Source: Phaeodactylum tricornutum CCAP 1055/1
Lineage: Eukaryota; Bacillariophyta; Bacillariophyceae; Surirellales; Neidiaceae
NCBI RefSeq assembly: GCF_000150955.2
Contig: NC_011676.1
Coordinates: forward strand, 62,001 to 126,000
Reading direction: 5' to 3'
Length of the DNA: 64,000 bases
Both the position numbers and the translations under genes were made by a program. Every line of letters starts with the position of its first letter. The stretch's first letter is position 1. This document shows positions 51,957 through 63,087 of the stretch, piece by piece. Under the pieces are notes generated by a model. The model did not search any database. It saw nothing but the letters and a program-made list of their open reading frames with translations, and was not told the origin of the DNA.

Positions 51957-54287
51957 ATGAACGGGTCGTCGTCACGGGAAGTCCTGCACGTCAGCATTGG
52001 TCCCGAAGCCAATCACGTCACGGCACACTTGCTCAACCTCTACGGATTGTCCGTCACACCCTCCTTCGACAACGTCCACGGCGCCTTGTGCGATCCGCGG
52101 ATCACTCACGACGTTTGGGACCGTCTCTACGTCCCACGAGTCGTCTTGGTGGACACTCCCGACTCTCGACTTTCACGACGCAACCCTACTTCTGCCACAC
52201 CGTTACCTCACGTTCCCGTCGGATCCCACGACACGGTCGCACCGTTCGTACAGCCCACGTCGGTACCAATCCCCATCCCCGACCCTGCCTGGACAGCCTT
52301 GCACGACACGGCGCAATTCTTGGTGCAGAGTCCCTATTCGCGCTACCGAGTCCGACCCGTGCCACACTCCGGTGCGTCCCACCATCGTTCGGACCACCGT
52401 CGTGACAACCGCAGTGGAGGTGACCGTGTCCGCCACTACGCCAACGCACGACACGTCGACTGGGATGATTGGCACGACGACGAAGCCGACGAAGAACTAG
52501 ACGAGGAACAACGTGCCAATGAACGTACCCGACAACAAGCGTGTGAACAACGGGAACGGCAAAGTTGGCAACAGCAGACGCTAGCGCCGGCCCAAGAACA
52601 ATTGGAATCGTTTTGGAAGTCCGTACCGGCCGACAAGGCGGCCTTGATTTCCACGTTACCGCAACACCAAACTGCCGACGCCAGAATACCCACCAAAACC
52701 ACCGCCACGCAGGCCGATGCTCTGCCAGTGTCGCCTATATGCCCCGACGCCGTTGCCAACTCTCGTGACGAGACTACCAACGCTACTATGATGCCTACGC
52801 CGACTCTTTCTTGGAGGGATTACTGGATGCCACCCTACCACCCCCAATCGTGTCTCGCCCTCCCCGTCTCGCACCAGTCCAACATTGTCAGCGACTGGGA
52901 TTCCTACATTGCCGGAAGCAGCCAGTCCAACGCTTCCCCGTTGCAAAGCTGGAAAGACGACGTCTTGTGGGAACGCATTCGTCGGCAACTGGAAGCGTGT
53001 GAAAGCGTTCAGGGGGTTGTACTCGCGACCACCGATCGAGGTCTTTATGCAGGGTTGAGTTCGGGCCTGCTCGAAACCTTTCAAGAAGAATGCGCCACGG
53101 CGAGACGACTCGTACTCGCTTTGGAACACGAGCCCTCCTTGCATCATTCCTACTCGGACGAGGATCACCAATCCACCAAGTCCTCGTGGCAAGTCCAACA
53201 GGTGGAACGACTACGGTCACGAGTCGAAAAGGGACTCTTTTATCACGATATGGGTCAAAATGCCGATGTCGTGTTGCCGTTGCGAATCCCCACTACCGAC
53301 GAGACCTGTTTCGCCAATTCTAACGGAACAAATTCCAGCGACGGCGTATTTGCTGGCGCGGCGCGGATGGCGGCCGCCTTGGAAACAGCCCTGCTGGGCT
53401 TTCGCGTAGCCAAGTCCACGACACCATCGCGTTCGCGTATTGGCTTGAATTCATCCTATTACTACGGCGCTCTCGCGTCGGATTCACCATTTGGTACCAC
53501 ACCCCAATTATCCATGTCCGAATTTCTGTCCACTTTACGGCCCAGCAGTCGACACTCTGTTCTGGAACTGGATACGGTTCTGCCCAACACCAACGTTACT
53601 CACGAATTCTTGTGGCAGTCGTTGCTGGAAGGAACCACCGTCGAACGAGATCACCGCATGCGCCAACGGGGTATCACCAGTTTGAGTGGTGTACGACGAC
53701 CGCGCGATGTCGATCCCGGGGCCTGGATGTTGGACGCCGCTCCCGACATGGGCAAAGATGGCTTGTTGTCCTCTTTGTCACTCGCTGCGACCACGCCGAA
53801 CATTACGGATCGATCCCTGCACCACCATTTCTCGCTTTCGACGTCGATGCGGACGCACCCACCCACTTCGGCATCGCAAGCTGACTACATTAACTGCACA
53901 ATGCAAGGCATGGGCATCCGGTTCCGCCCGGAGCAGTCAACGGCAATGATCGTGACCCAAACTTTGGGGACTTTGACGGCTGACGGCTACGGTGCCGGAT
54001 CGTACTGGCCGGCGGTTTGGGGATCGCCGAGTTGTCCGGTGTTATCGGTGGTCGGTAACACGAGTCGTTCCTTCGCCACCTTACAAGATACGGCGCAGTC
54101 CTTTCAACAGGCACTGGCACCGCGATCCAGAGGGTACTACAATCGTGACGTAACCAACGGTGTCTTGCCCGAGCCCGAAGATTGCGAAGACGCGTTGGCG
54201 TCTTGCCTTGATCTAGCCGACGTATACCGCCCGCCGGAAGGGAGTGGTTTGGTTCCGGACGAAGATTTGGATTCCGGCATGTCGTAG
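51957..54287 (+). CDS. MSTO1: Misato homolog (tubulin/myosin-like mitochondrial distribution protein)
   Basis: 776 residues from ATG 51957; the frame is open from a GTG at 51882, but the Asn-rich lead is unlikely to be protein. The start SSSREVLHVSIGPEANHVTAHLLNL is the Misato segment II, resembling the tubulin N-terminus. It is followed by the DPRITHDVWDRLYVPRVVLVD strand. The middle has an acidic insert (DDEADEELDEEQRANER). The tubulin-like part includes WDSYIAGSSQ, VQGVVLATTDRGLYAGLSSGLLETFQEE, RSRIGLNSSYYYGALASDSP and GNTSRSFATLQDTAQSF. Misato/DML1 proteins govern mitochondrial distribution, morphology and inheritance in animals and yeast. Confidence 0.88.
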   Translation: MNGSSSREVLHVSIGPEANHVTAHLLNLYGLSVTPSFDNVHGALCDPRITHDVWDRLYVPRVVLVDTPDSRLSRRNPTSATPLPHVPVGSHDTVAPFVQPTSVPIPIPDPAWTALHDTAQFLVQSPYSRYRVRPVPHSGASHHRSDHRRDNRSGGDRVRHYANARHVDWDDWHDDEADEELDEEQRANERTRQQACEQRERQSWQQQTLAPAQEQLESFWKSVPADKAALISTLPQHQTADARIPTKTTATQADALPVSPICPDAVANSRDETTNATMMPTPTLSWRDYWMPPYHPQSCLALPVSHQSNIVSDWDSYIAGSSQSNASPLQSWKDDVLWERIRRQLEACESVQGVVLATTDRGLYAGLSSGLLETFQEECATARRLVLALEHEPSLHHSYSDEDHQSTKSSWQVQQVERLRSRVEKGLFYHDMGQNADVVLPLRIPTTDETCFANSNGTNSSDGVFAGAARMAAALETALLGFRVAKSTTPSRSRIGLNSSYYYGALASDSPFGTTPQLSMSEFLSTLRPSSRHSVLELDTVLPNTNVTHEFLWQSLLEGTTVERDHRMRQRGITSLSGVRRPRDVDPGAWMLDAAPDMGKDGLLSSLSLAATTPNITDRSLHHHFSLSTSMRTHPPTSASQADYINCTMQGMGIRFRPEQSTAMIVTQTLGTLTADGYGAGSYWPAVWGSPSCPVLSVVGNTSRSFATLQDTAQSFQQALAPRSRGYYNRDVTNGVLPEPEDCEDALASCLDLADVYRPPEGSGLVPDEDLDSGMS

Positions 54288-54951
54288 TAGGCTACTGGTG
54301 CTTGGCAAACTTGAGGTACGTGCGGTCCGAGAGAAACGGTGTTGTTTACCGGATCTGGTTTGGAGATTACCGACGACGAACGCACAAGCTCAATCCCGAG
54401 GAAGATAGTTCCGTCGGGCGGTCAGAGATCCGTTCCGGATCATGCTGATTCGACGTAAAAGTGTACAAAAAATAAAATTCAGAGGGATTGGCTTGTGTGC
54501 GCATGGGTGTTCCTGAAAGGCCTACCTGGACGGTGGAGTTTTCGAGTGTTGGTCCACATGATGATTTACAATTCTAAACTACATTCTCTGAGAAGCAACA
54601 TTCTTTGAAGAGATTCATGAAGTCGGATGGACAATGCACGGCCTGCAACCTGTTCTCGCGAGACTCTTGTTTCGGAATCGTCATTATCTGACACTCCTTC
54701 CTCTTCCTTCTCTTGGGGCAGCAGCATCGATCGTTGAGTACGGTGTAGCAATGATAGGCAAGCCATGGCTTTGGTAAATGCCCTTATCTTTGCGCTTTTG
54801 GGTACGTTGGTGGGCAGAAAGCCTGGTTCTGGGATCGATGGGTACACGTGGGGGTGTGCAACCGAGACGAGATTGAAGTAAGCAAAGAGTTGTAATAGTA
54901 AAATCAGCTTGATAGATTAGAATAGCTGCTCGCCCAAAGGCACGGTGTGAC
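54288..54951. other. Region between converging genes
   Basis: 664 bp. A 93-codon open frame on the minus strand (54847-54566) starts with GTG and has an acidic Glu-rich run but no recognised domain. Probably 3' flanks. Confidence 0.4.
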
Positions 54952-55428
54952 TTAAACACCCGAGCGTTTGTCCACGACAATAAAGTGGTTGCCAAATTGG
55001 GTTTGCACGGGTCCCACAACCTCTCCCAACTTGGTTTCCGGATCAAAGATAACGGCGTCAAACTCCTTCACCATGGTCCCGGGATAGAATGATCCCAGTG
55101 ATCCTCCTTGCGAGGCACTCGGACAAGTCGAAAACTGCTGGGCAACTTTTGCGAACGAGTCCTTGGCCAATTCACCACGGATCTTCTCGATGTCGTCCGG
55201 ATTCTTGACGAGTATGTGGCGTGCCGTGGCTTTGGTGCGATCGGACTCCTTGGCGTAGGCTTCGTTGGAAAATGCGCCACCGAGCGCCTTTTCGAACCAA
55301 TTCATGGATAACTCCGTTGACGAGCGATCGCCTCGGACCGATGGTACGATCGTGGGACCAGCCGAGAACGCCATTGTCGGGTAGGACTGGACGAAGGCAA
55401 AGGCAAGAAACAGGGCATCAGGCATCAT
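54952..55428 (-). CDS. Parvulin-type peptidyl-prolyl isomerase, probably plastid
   Basis: 158 residues, single exon, ATG 55428. Residues 1-19 are a signal peptide and the site TMA-FSAGP puts Phe at +1, the diatom plastid import rule, so plastid location is likely. The parvulin domain covers about 65-155: TARHILVKNPDDIEKIRGEL, FAKVAQQFSTCPSASQGGSLGSF, GTMVKEFDAVIFD, GPVQTQFGNHFIVVDKR. It speeds cis-trans isomerisation of prolyl bonds in folding proteins. The catalytic His (ARHILV), the Cys in FSTCPS and the second His (GNHFI) are present. Small single-domain parvulins of this kind occur in chloroplasts of plants. Confidence 0.88.
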   Translation of the reverse strand: MMPDALFLAFAFVQSYPTMAFSAGPTIVPSVRGDRSSTELSMNWFEKALGGAFSNEAYAKESDRTKATARHILVKNPDDIEKIRGELAKDSFAKVAQQFSTCPSASQGGSLGSFYPGTMVKEFDAVIFDPETKLGEVVGPVQTQFGNHFIVVDKRSGV

Positions 55429-55868
55429 GGCTAGTAAGATCAGAATAGCGCTGTCTTCTCTACCAAGGAGTGGTCCGGATCGAGAACGGGTGCTCTTTTA
55501 CGGTAATCTAGCCGGGTTTCTAATTCTCTGCTAGTAGAATTAGACGCAAAGAGGGTCTGTTTTCGAGGTGATCGGCCAGGACCATTTTCGATCCTGGCCT
55601 CGTCCATTCCGCTGATAACCGACATGGGTTAACTAACTGTAAGGTAAGAAAAAGGTCCAAACGTATCTGCAGCCCAATTAAGAAAACCTACCCTAAACTT
55701 TGTATGGCAAAGTCCACATGAACGTATTCCCAGTCTTTTCAAAGCAGGAGTGAAGAGAGACTAGATAACAATAAATGAGTTGTGTTAGGTATCTAATGTA
55801 TGATACCACGAATTGGGAACTCACGAAGGACGGAAATTGCCTCTCTTTTAGAATTGATAACGAACACT
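55429..55868. other. Intergenic region
   Basis: 440 bp between the 5' end of the parvulin gene and the 3' end of the sulfotransferase-like gene. Contains TAACTGTAAG at 55634-55643. A 61-codon frame on the minus strand (55625-55440) has no support. Confidence 0.4.
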
Positions 55869-57519
55869 TCACCGAAGGATGTCCATTGTGCCGTTTGGTC
55901 CACCACGTTTGGACAATGGATTTAGGGTTGCATGCGAATAATGTAGCGCAGCCAAGAAATCGGCCGGGAATCGCTTTTGGGCATACTCGTGATCTTCAAC
56001 GAGCATTCCTCGAAAGCGACCCTGACTAGACCCATACTTGACAAGTGCCGTGACAAAATCGGAAGGATTTCCGTGCTTCTTGGGCTTTTCGAGCAAATAG
56101 CGAAACTTGCGAGCGATTGGAATCCCAACGCATTCCGTCAAAGCCTTCAATACCTTCTCGGCGTGGTATATCGTATCCTCAAAACGAACAAAAACTCTCG
56201 GAAAAGTGGCGTTGATATATTCTTCGTGAAAGGTCGACCAGAGATCTGCCAATGTATCGTAATAGTCCGTAAACGCAAAACCGGTTTGACGAGCCGAGAG
56301 TGCTACTTGAAATGGCTTCGTGAAATTTCCGAATATCTCTTTTTCCTTGTCCGCGATAGCCAAATTTGGACAATGGTACGGAGATCTCTGCCATCTGGCA
56401 TCATACGGTGCTTTGCACTATCGAAAGAGAGAAGCGCAAATAAGAACTCTCTCAAATCAGAGCCAAAGGACGAGAAACAATTTCCATTCCTTCGCCTAGC
56501 TAGCTTACCATTGCGGCCAACCATCGATACGGATCTCGAACAATGACAACAGGCATCACGTTGAGAGGATCATCCGGAAGAAAGCGATTGGAAAAGCGAT
56601 ACCGGGGTGGCATGTGTTTACCCCATGGAACTGATGGTCCCGGATCTCCCCAGTCGTTTTCGATACTTTTCCGACCCTCCACATTCATTACGATTGTCTT
56701 CCATAAAGCATTGGTCCCTGAATTGTACAAGCCAGCAATTCGTAGTCCGTTCAGGCGTTTCGTTCTGGGATCATTGGTGTTGACGGACCGCCGATACTCC
56801 GCACACGTCTCCAAGCCTAATATAATCGGTTCTTCTCCGTAAAGCGATGCGACTTCATGCCAAAGCGGAAGGTACTTACAGCGAGCTTTAATGTCACCCG
56901 CGCTCAGACCAGCAGCCGAAAGAATCTCGAGCAATCTTCTCTTACCTCGACATTGTGGTAGTTTCAGCAAGACTTCCCAAGAAAGAGAACTAAGGAATGC
57001 TTTGTCGCCCACGTCCACGTCGTATGGTCTAGGTTTGCCCCTTGTGAGTGGAGCATTGTCTTTTGTCGAGTTTGTCCCTTTGGGGTAATGTTGTGACGAG
57101 GGCGGTGGACCCGGTTCAATTGTTGTTGCATTCCCGAGATTTGTGCTTGACACTTCGTCGCTGCGGATAGCGACAAGCGAATTTGTTCTTAGCGTTTCCC
57201 TCTCCACGATTTGGGGACGTTCGGAAGAGGTTCTCTCCTTCTCCGTCAAGTGGTTGCTAAAATGAACCGAGACGTTGTTAGCTAAGTTCTGCTGAACCGT
57301 AAAAGTATGAAGCATCTTCTCCTCCTTTATCTTGTCCACCAATAGACGCTTTTTTTCTGTGGCAATGGCGTCTTCTAGTTTTCGAGCGTCGGTCAGAAGT
57401 GGAATAAAAAGCTTGGCCACCGCCAAAATGTACAAAACACAAGAAAGTATGGCAATGCTTTTCCCATAGCGAACATTCTTCACGCTTCTTGTTTGGAGAG
57501 TACTGCCCGGCTGCTCCAT
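55869..57519 (-). CDS. Type II membrane sulfotransferase-like protein, two exons
   Basis: Exon 1 is 57519-56509 (337 codons) and exon 2 is 56417-55869; the 91-nt intron (GTAAGC...GATAG) is phase 0. The join reads RDPYRWLAAM-CKAPYDARWQR, which restores a sulfotransferase motif. The product is 519 residues. A single membrane anchor at 21-42 (SIAILSCVLYILAVAKLFIPLL) predicts a Golgi enzyme with a lumenal catalytic part. A coiled-coil and disordered stem follows to about 170. The PAPS 5'-phosphosulfate loop appears as GLYNSGTNAL (about 260-270) and the 3'-phosphate site as VVIVRDPYRWL (about 323-333). Such algal enzymes may sulfate cell-surface polysaccharides; the acceptor is unknown. Confidence 0.83.
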
Positions 57520-58366
57520 ATTATAACAATAGTGGGGCTGGATGGGTCTGTTGTACAGATTCAGTCAACACAGCGATAACATAAGAGACCGCCTCTAGAG
57601 GTATATGCTAACTGACGATGAAGTGCGTTCTCTCCAAGTCGAAATACATTCGAAAGTAATGCCCTCATAAAACATCGGCATGCTTTCTGTGTCAAGCTAC
57701 AATATTTAGGTATTTACGGTGTCGGAACCTTCGACGCACTTAGATGAGAGGGCATTGAGCCTGATATTATTTATTCAAATTCTTCAACTTATATAGTACA
57801 TCCCGAAGCTTGTTTCATTTCAAATCAGTAGGCCGACCAGGTGATATGAACGACCTAAGTTCGGGTTATAAAGCATTTCGCGACGTCATAACATATTTCG
57901 CAAAAGGGCAAGAGGCTCATCTTGTGGTGCCTTACTGCCTGTTAGTTTGTTGGGTCACAGCTACTAGCTGTCAGCGTTGTTGTTTGCCTACTAGTCTGTT
58001 ATACGCGGGAATGATAAACGATTGGATGAAACATGACGGAAAAGGACAGCGTAAAGCTTATCACCTCGTCCACAATTGACTCCGTTTACGAAACGAAAAG
58101 CGTGTGCGCCATTGGCAATTCCCGAATAAATGACTAACAATGATATGGGCGACATTGCGGAAATAGATTTAGAGCCGTCCAATTGGAGGGCACATGCGCT
58201 TGGCGTAATGTGACGGTGAACTAATATAAGCAATGAGCGTAGCAGTCGGTTTTGCGACTACAAACGAATCGACTCTTTAGTCATATACGCAATCTAAACA
58301 CTGCTCACGATACACATCATGCCGAGTGCCTAGTACTATGGTTACGTCTTTGCCTTGTGTTTGGGC
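57520..58366. other. Intergenic region
   Basis: 847 bp between two genes on the minus strand: the 5' end of the sulfotransferase-like gene and the 3' end of PDHB. Short frames only, no recognised feature. Confidence 0.4.
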
Positions 58367-59599
58367 TCATGCCGCTATACGTCGGTAGGTCGTTCGTTCA
58401 ACGGCGGCCACAACGTCTTCCAACTGGGGTAGGGCCGCATTTTCCAGGACCGTTGCGTAGGGCATCGGTACGTCGGCACCCGTGACGCGTTCCATGGGCG
58501 CGTCCAAATAGTTAAAGGCGTCCGTTTCCATCAAAATTGCGGCAATTTCGGACGAAATACCGCACTGGGGCCATCCCTGCTCGAGGCATATCACGCGGCC
58601 CGTCTTTTTGGCCGATTGGAGGATGGTGTCGCGATCCAGAGGCCGCAAACTTCGTAGATTGATGACTTCCACGGATACGCCTTTTTCTTTCATGGCGGCG
58701 GATGCTTCAATGGCCAATCCTACCGTCTTGCTGAAGGAGATAATGGTCGCGTCCGAGCCCTCCACTTCGATCTTGGCCTTGTCCAGGGGCAGGACGAAAT
58801 CGGCCGACTGCGCTTCGTCGGACATTGGGAAGGCCACTCCGTACATGAGTTCGTGTTCGAGGATCATGACGGGGTTCGGATCCCGGATGGCTGCTTTGAT
58901 GAGACCCTTGGCGTCTTCGGAGGAGTAGGGCGCTACGACCTTGAGTCCAGGAATGGAGGAGTACCAGGCGGCAAAACACTGGGAGTGTTGGGCCGCCGTG
59001 CCGGCGGAAAAGCCGTTGGGCCCGCGAAAGACAATGGGACAGGCGAGGTCACCACCACTCATGTAGAACTGCTTCGCGGCGGAATTGACAACCTGATCGA
59101 TGGCCTGCATGGAGAAGTTGATGGTCATGAATTCCACAATGGGTCGTAGATTCTTGTAGGCGGCGCCGACGGCGAGTCCGGTAAAGCCCATTTCCGTAAT
59201 CGGCGTATCAATGACACGCTTGTCACCGTACTTTTCGTACAGTCCCTTGGTAACCTTGTAGGCTCCTTGGTACTGGGCGACTTCTTCGCCGATAATGAAG
59301 ACGGACTCGTCGCGGGCCATTTCTTCGTCAATGCCCGCGTTGATGGCTTCGCGGATCGTCATGTCGATCGTTGCGAACGCCCGGCGCTAGAGAGAGACAG
59401 AGCAAACAGTAGCAAAAAATAAAAAGAGCCAGGGATAATGGTGAGATTAATCAGAGTCGACACGACACGTATGGAATCCAGCGTCGATGACTACGAGAAC
59501 AATTCACTGCCCTCCCTACCGCGGTGTGCAACGTACCGAAACGGGCGCCCCGCTCCGGCTCGCGATCGTCGTCGTCGAGTGTCTCAGAAACGACAACAT
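58367..59599 (-). CDS. PDHB: Pyruvate dehydrogenase E1 beta subunit, mitochondrial, two exons
   Basis: Exon 2 (59386-58367) carries the enzyme. A 63-nt first exon (59599-59537) encodes [20 protein letters not shown], a mitochondrial presequence, and ends at a GTACGT donor; the intron (150 nt) ends CTCTCTAG, phase 0, giving ...[17 protein letters not shown]. Total 360 residues, normal for PDHB. With E1-alpha it decarboxylates pyruvate using thiamine diphosphate. Family motifs: [90 protein letters not shown]. The sequence matches mitochondrial rather than plastid E1-beta. The 5' exon was found by splice logic. Confidence 0.93.
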
Positions 59600-60408
59600 G
59601 GTCCAGAATGGAGGTGGCTTTGTTCGTGAGAATGAAAACAAGAGAGCAGTAGTGTTGATAGTGCCTACTAGAGTCCGCCACCACAAGCACTAGCAACAGC
59701 AAAAAGTATGGTAGGACTAGAGTCTGACGGAGAGCTACCAATAAGTCCAACAAAGAGAGAAAGAAAGAGAGAGATGAGCGTATTTGCCGGTGGAATTATC
59801 GATCGACCGACGGAGCGAGCAAGCGAATTAACAGTAAGTAACAGTACATTTCACTACCAATATCCATTCTTTGGCGTTTTTCCGGTCGACGGGGACGGAG
59901 AGACGTCGAGAGAACGACGGGGCGACCACGAAGCCGAAGAAGGGAAGGATCTTTTTTGTTTTCCGCTGCCGGCGGAGGAAACGGCACCTCCGTACCGCTA
60001 CATACGTGTCTCATGACATATCTCGATGACTATCCCGCGACATAGGTAACTCGTTTATAGTCATTGTCGGACAGCAAAGTCGCCATCCCTTCGTCTGTCC
60101 ATCCGACACCCATCTTTCTCTGGTCCGGCGAAACGGTGACGTTCCCTTGTCTCGGGTTCCTTCCGTACCACGTGGTAGTCGCAGTTGCTACGACAGCTGG
60201 ACGAACAAGAATTCGACCGGCGGGACCGAACGGAGCGAAAGTGGAGTCACACCTGTGCAAAGGTGAAGGTAACTGTGAACAACACTACCATTATCAAACT
60301 CCTGTATGAACTATGCCGTGGCCACACACACACCCCACTTCACGTAGACACCATACACCATGTAGAATAAGAATAATTACAAGTACAACAACCCGCACAC
60401 TACAGATA
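59600..60408. other. Intergenic region
   Basis: 809 bp upstream of PDHB and downstream of the LURP-like gene. Includes AGAGAGAAAGAAAGAGAGAG (59754-59773) and TTAACAGTAAGTAACAG (59828-59844). No coding support. Confidence 0.4.
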
Positions 60409-61383
60409 TTATCGCTGACGCCGTCGACACGTTTCTTGCAGCAGAATGGAGAGCGCCAGCACCAAGGCGGGATCGACTCCGGGAGGAATTACGACGCGGG
60501 TGCGGGGACGACCGTGATCGGAGGTTTCCGGTAACACTTGTCCCACCACGACGCCGTTGGCACCAACGAGCTGCATGGAGGCACTGGCTCGCGCCGGTTG
60601 GGCCTGCCAAATGGGCTGCGTCAAGTCGTATTCGGACCCGTTCCAAGCGTAGACCGTCCGGGGCTCTTCCCGGTCCAGACTCGATTCGCTCGTCACGACT
60701 CGAAACCAGGGATACCACTCCCGTTCGTGTTCCTTCAAACTGGACGTATCCCAAAACGTAAGTGGCGTGGTACCCAGAATATCAAAGACTCGTTTCGAAT
60801 CCTGCTTGATGAGTACTACGGGCTCTTTTTGCGCGTTGTGCAACAAAAAGTCCACGGCGGACGCTAGACGCCGACGGGGAATCCGCAACGCGTGCAGAAG
60901 GCTCCTGCCGGTGGCGTTGGATTGGACGAGAACCGTATTTTTGATCCGTTGCAGTTTCAGAACCGACACTTCGGAGGTTTCGTAGAGTGGTACGAATCCT
61001 TCCGCTAGTAGTCGACCTCGGACGCAGTGGGGTAAATCGCGGACCACACTCGAAAGTTGCGCGAGTGATTCAAAGCCCTGCGGAAGCGGCACGTCCGCCA
61101 CGTTCTGGACAGCAACGGCTGCCAAGGGTGAGGTCAAGAGACCCCCAGTAGGACCGTGTGTGTCTTGAAAATCGAGACTCACGGTGGAAGACTCGGACAG
61201 CTCGTCCGGCAACTTGAAAGCTCGATTACTTTCGTACACGGGCATACGGGGAAAGTGGGTACGCGTTGTACTAGACGTAGTGGAAGACGCACTCGACAGC
61301 GAACTCGTCGTGGTAATCAGAGTGGAAGCCTTGTTGGAATTGGAAGGCAGCGATGGATTGACTGTGACGGCAGTCTTCATCAT
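60409..61383 (-). CDS. LURP-one/phospholipid-scramblase-like (Tubby C-fold) protein, tentative
   Basis: 324 residues from ATG 61383; the GTG two codons earlier is ignored. Residues 1-50 are Ser/Thr-rich and low in acids, possibly an organelle presequence or simply disordered. Residues about 150-325 have the rhythm of a Tubby-like beta-barrel with a closing hydrophobic helix: LKLQRIKNTVLVQSNATGRSLL, FLLHNAQKEPVVLIKQDSK, WYPWFRVVTSES, QLVGANGVVVGQVL, GVDPALVLALSILLQE. Scramblases and LURP proteins end in just such a helix. The domain call is by pattern and uncertain; a function in membranes or stress is only possible. Confidence 0.6.
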   Translation of the reverse strand: MMKTAVTVNPSLPSNSNKASTLITTTSSLSSASSTTSSTTRTHFPRMPVYESNRAFKLPDELSESSTVSLDFQDTHGPTGGLLTSPLAAVAVQNVADVPLPQGFESLAQLSSVVRDLPHCVRGRLLAEGFVPLYETSEVSVLKLQRIKNTVLVQSNATGRSLLHALRIPRRRLASAVDFLLHNAQKEPVVLIKQDSKRVFDILGTTPLTFWDTSSLKEHEREWYPWFRVVTSESSLDREEPRTVYAWNGSEYDLTQPIWQAQPARASASMQLVGANGVVVGQVLPETSDHGRPRTRVVIPPGVDPALVLALSILLQETCRRRQR

Positions 61384-63087
61384 GGACACAGGCAGTGAAC
61401 GTCAACGACGAATTTTTCGGTGGCTTTCCTATTGCTATTGTGAACTGTATGATAGCCGCGAGTTGAAGACCTGACAGAGCACAGCGTTGCGAGTAGTAGA
61501 GCGCACTGTACACGTCAACACTTCAACGGCGAAACCAGTACCAAGAGCTACGTCGCGGTATCGCGTCTCGGGCAACGTCGACCTCGTCCAAATATATACC
61601 GTTGGTAGTGGTTTCAACCTGGAGAAGACGGTTCTCGGCAATCGTCAGCTTTCGTTGTTCTCTCCCGGGACTTGTTACTTATTATCGTTGGAAGCCACAT
61701 ATCAACTGCTGACGTTGTCTGGTCTGAAATATTTAAAGGAATAGGACAGCAAGTCGTGCATGACTTATTTTTGCGCCCCCATTAAGTAAATGGGAGATCC
61801 TGACATCGAAATTCCGTTCTCCGATCCAATCAGCCAACGCAAAAGTCAACCGCTCCTTTCTCGTTTTCTCCGCCAACGGCAAATTGACAGATTGGGAACG
61901 GCGCGTGTGTCGGCATGCACAACCACACGTGCTCACCTTCGGACCCTATCGATGACGACACGATCTCCGCATTCGAGAAAATGTCGACCCACACGGACCA
62001 CCAAATCCGTTTCGGCCTCTCCGGATTTCTGCGGCTTTCTTCCAACGGAGAATCGGTGCACGGAAGTATGCCCTCCCCGCCCTACTGCGTTTACGAACAC
62101 TCGGATATTCCGTATTCGCACAGACGCCGATTCCAGTTCCAATGCACTATTCGGTCGTGCTTTCGCTGCGCGCCTCTCTAGAAAAGCATTCGTTCTCGGA
62201 GAGGAGTGAGACGGCCGTGGCGGCAATTTTATTTGTGGCGAACGTACGGCGGCCAGCATGCGAACCGTTTTTGTTAGTGGCGCACCAATTCGATGTGTTT
62301 GGATGATTTTGTTTACTGTTAACCAAGATCCAGGAAGCTAGCAAGTATACATGCGTATCTGAATTACAGCCTCCTGACTGTGAGTCTCGCTCCGCACCGG
62401 AATCTCCCTATGCTAGAGTCAATGATGTGCTAGCAAATCTGATCGAGAAGCGCTCCGAATGCCCAGGACTTGGACGAGCGAACTGGGAAATTTTGGCGTT
62501 GGCCCTTGGTGGACTATTTTTGGTTCCCGCTTGACTCCAGTCGTGATTCGATCGGAAGGCTTCCTGGATTCTTTGGACGAGCACGCCGGAACCGGTAAGA
62601 CGATCCCAGAACGTATCTCACGGTACCGCTTTCTGCTGGGTGTAAAGATAAGTAAGTTCCGTACCCAGTTTTTGAAAACGTTTTCTGTCGCACAAGGGTG
62701 GCGCGCCCTCGGTTTTTTGGTTTACGAGATGAGCAGAGCTCTATAGCAGCAGGCTTGCTTCACGATCACGGTGCGATTGGGTTTTTGTCATGGCCTCCTG
62801 CTATATGAGTTGTGGCTGGGACCCTGCATGTTCTCTAGCTAAAACATAGAAAATAGAGCCATGCCCGACCAGAAATACTCTTCTCTCCTTAATCCCGTTG
62901 ACGCCGATCACTACGGCCACATTGATCTCATCTGGGGCTACTATAGTGACTTATTATCGGGAGATCCGCACATCAATTAGTTCATGTCGAATGTGTAGTG
63001 TAAACAAAATGAGCGGCTTTAATTATATATATTTGTACAAGGACTAGATACTAATGTACTTTTTCTTACACTCAATGGCACATGCGG
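61384..63087. other. Intergenic region with a weak gene candidate
   Basis: 1.7 kb. Apart from the candidate at 61915 no gene is supported. Contains TTACTGTTAACC (62312-62323). Confidence 0.4.
61915..62534 (+). CDS. Weak candidate: spliced gene ending in a hydrophobic tail
   Basis: A frame from ATG 61915 (MHNHTCSPSDPIDDDTISAF...) is open for 88 codons. A second stretch, 62370-62534, follows an ATTACAG acceptor and reads PPDCESRSAPESPYARVNDV and on to WEILALALGGLFLVPA before a stop, like a tail-anchored protein end. I cannot fix the donor (GTGCAC or GTTTAC in phase 0 are possible). A minus-strand frame, 62259-61933 (108 residues), competes for the same DNA. Confidence 0.25.

Noticed and set aside
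54566-54847. 93-codon minus-strand frame after the parvulin gene
   Set aside because: GTG start, no domain; could be a 3' exon but no splice link found.
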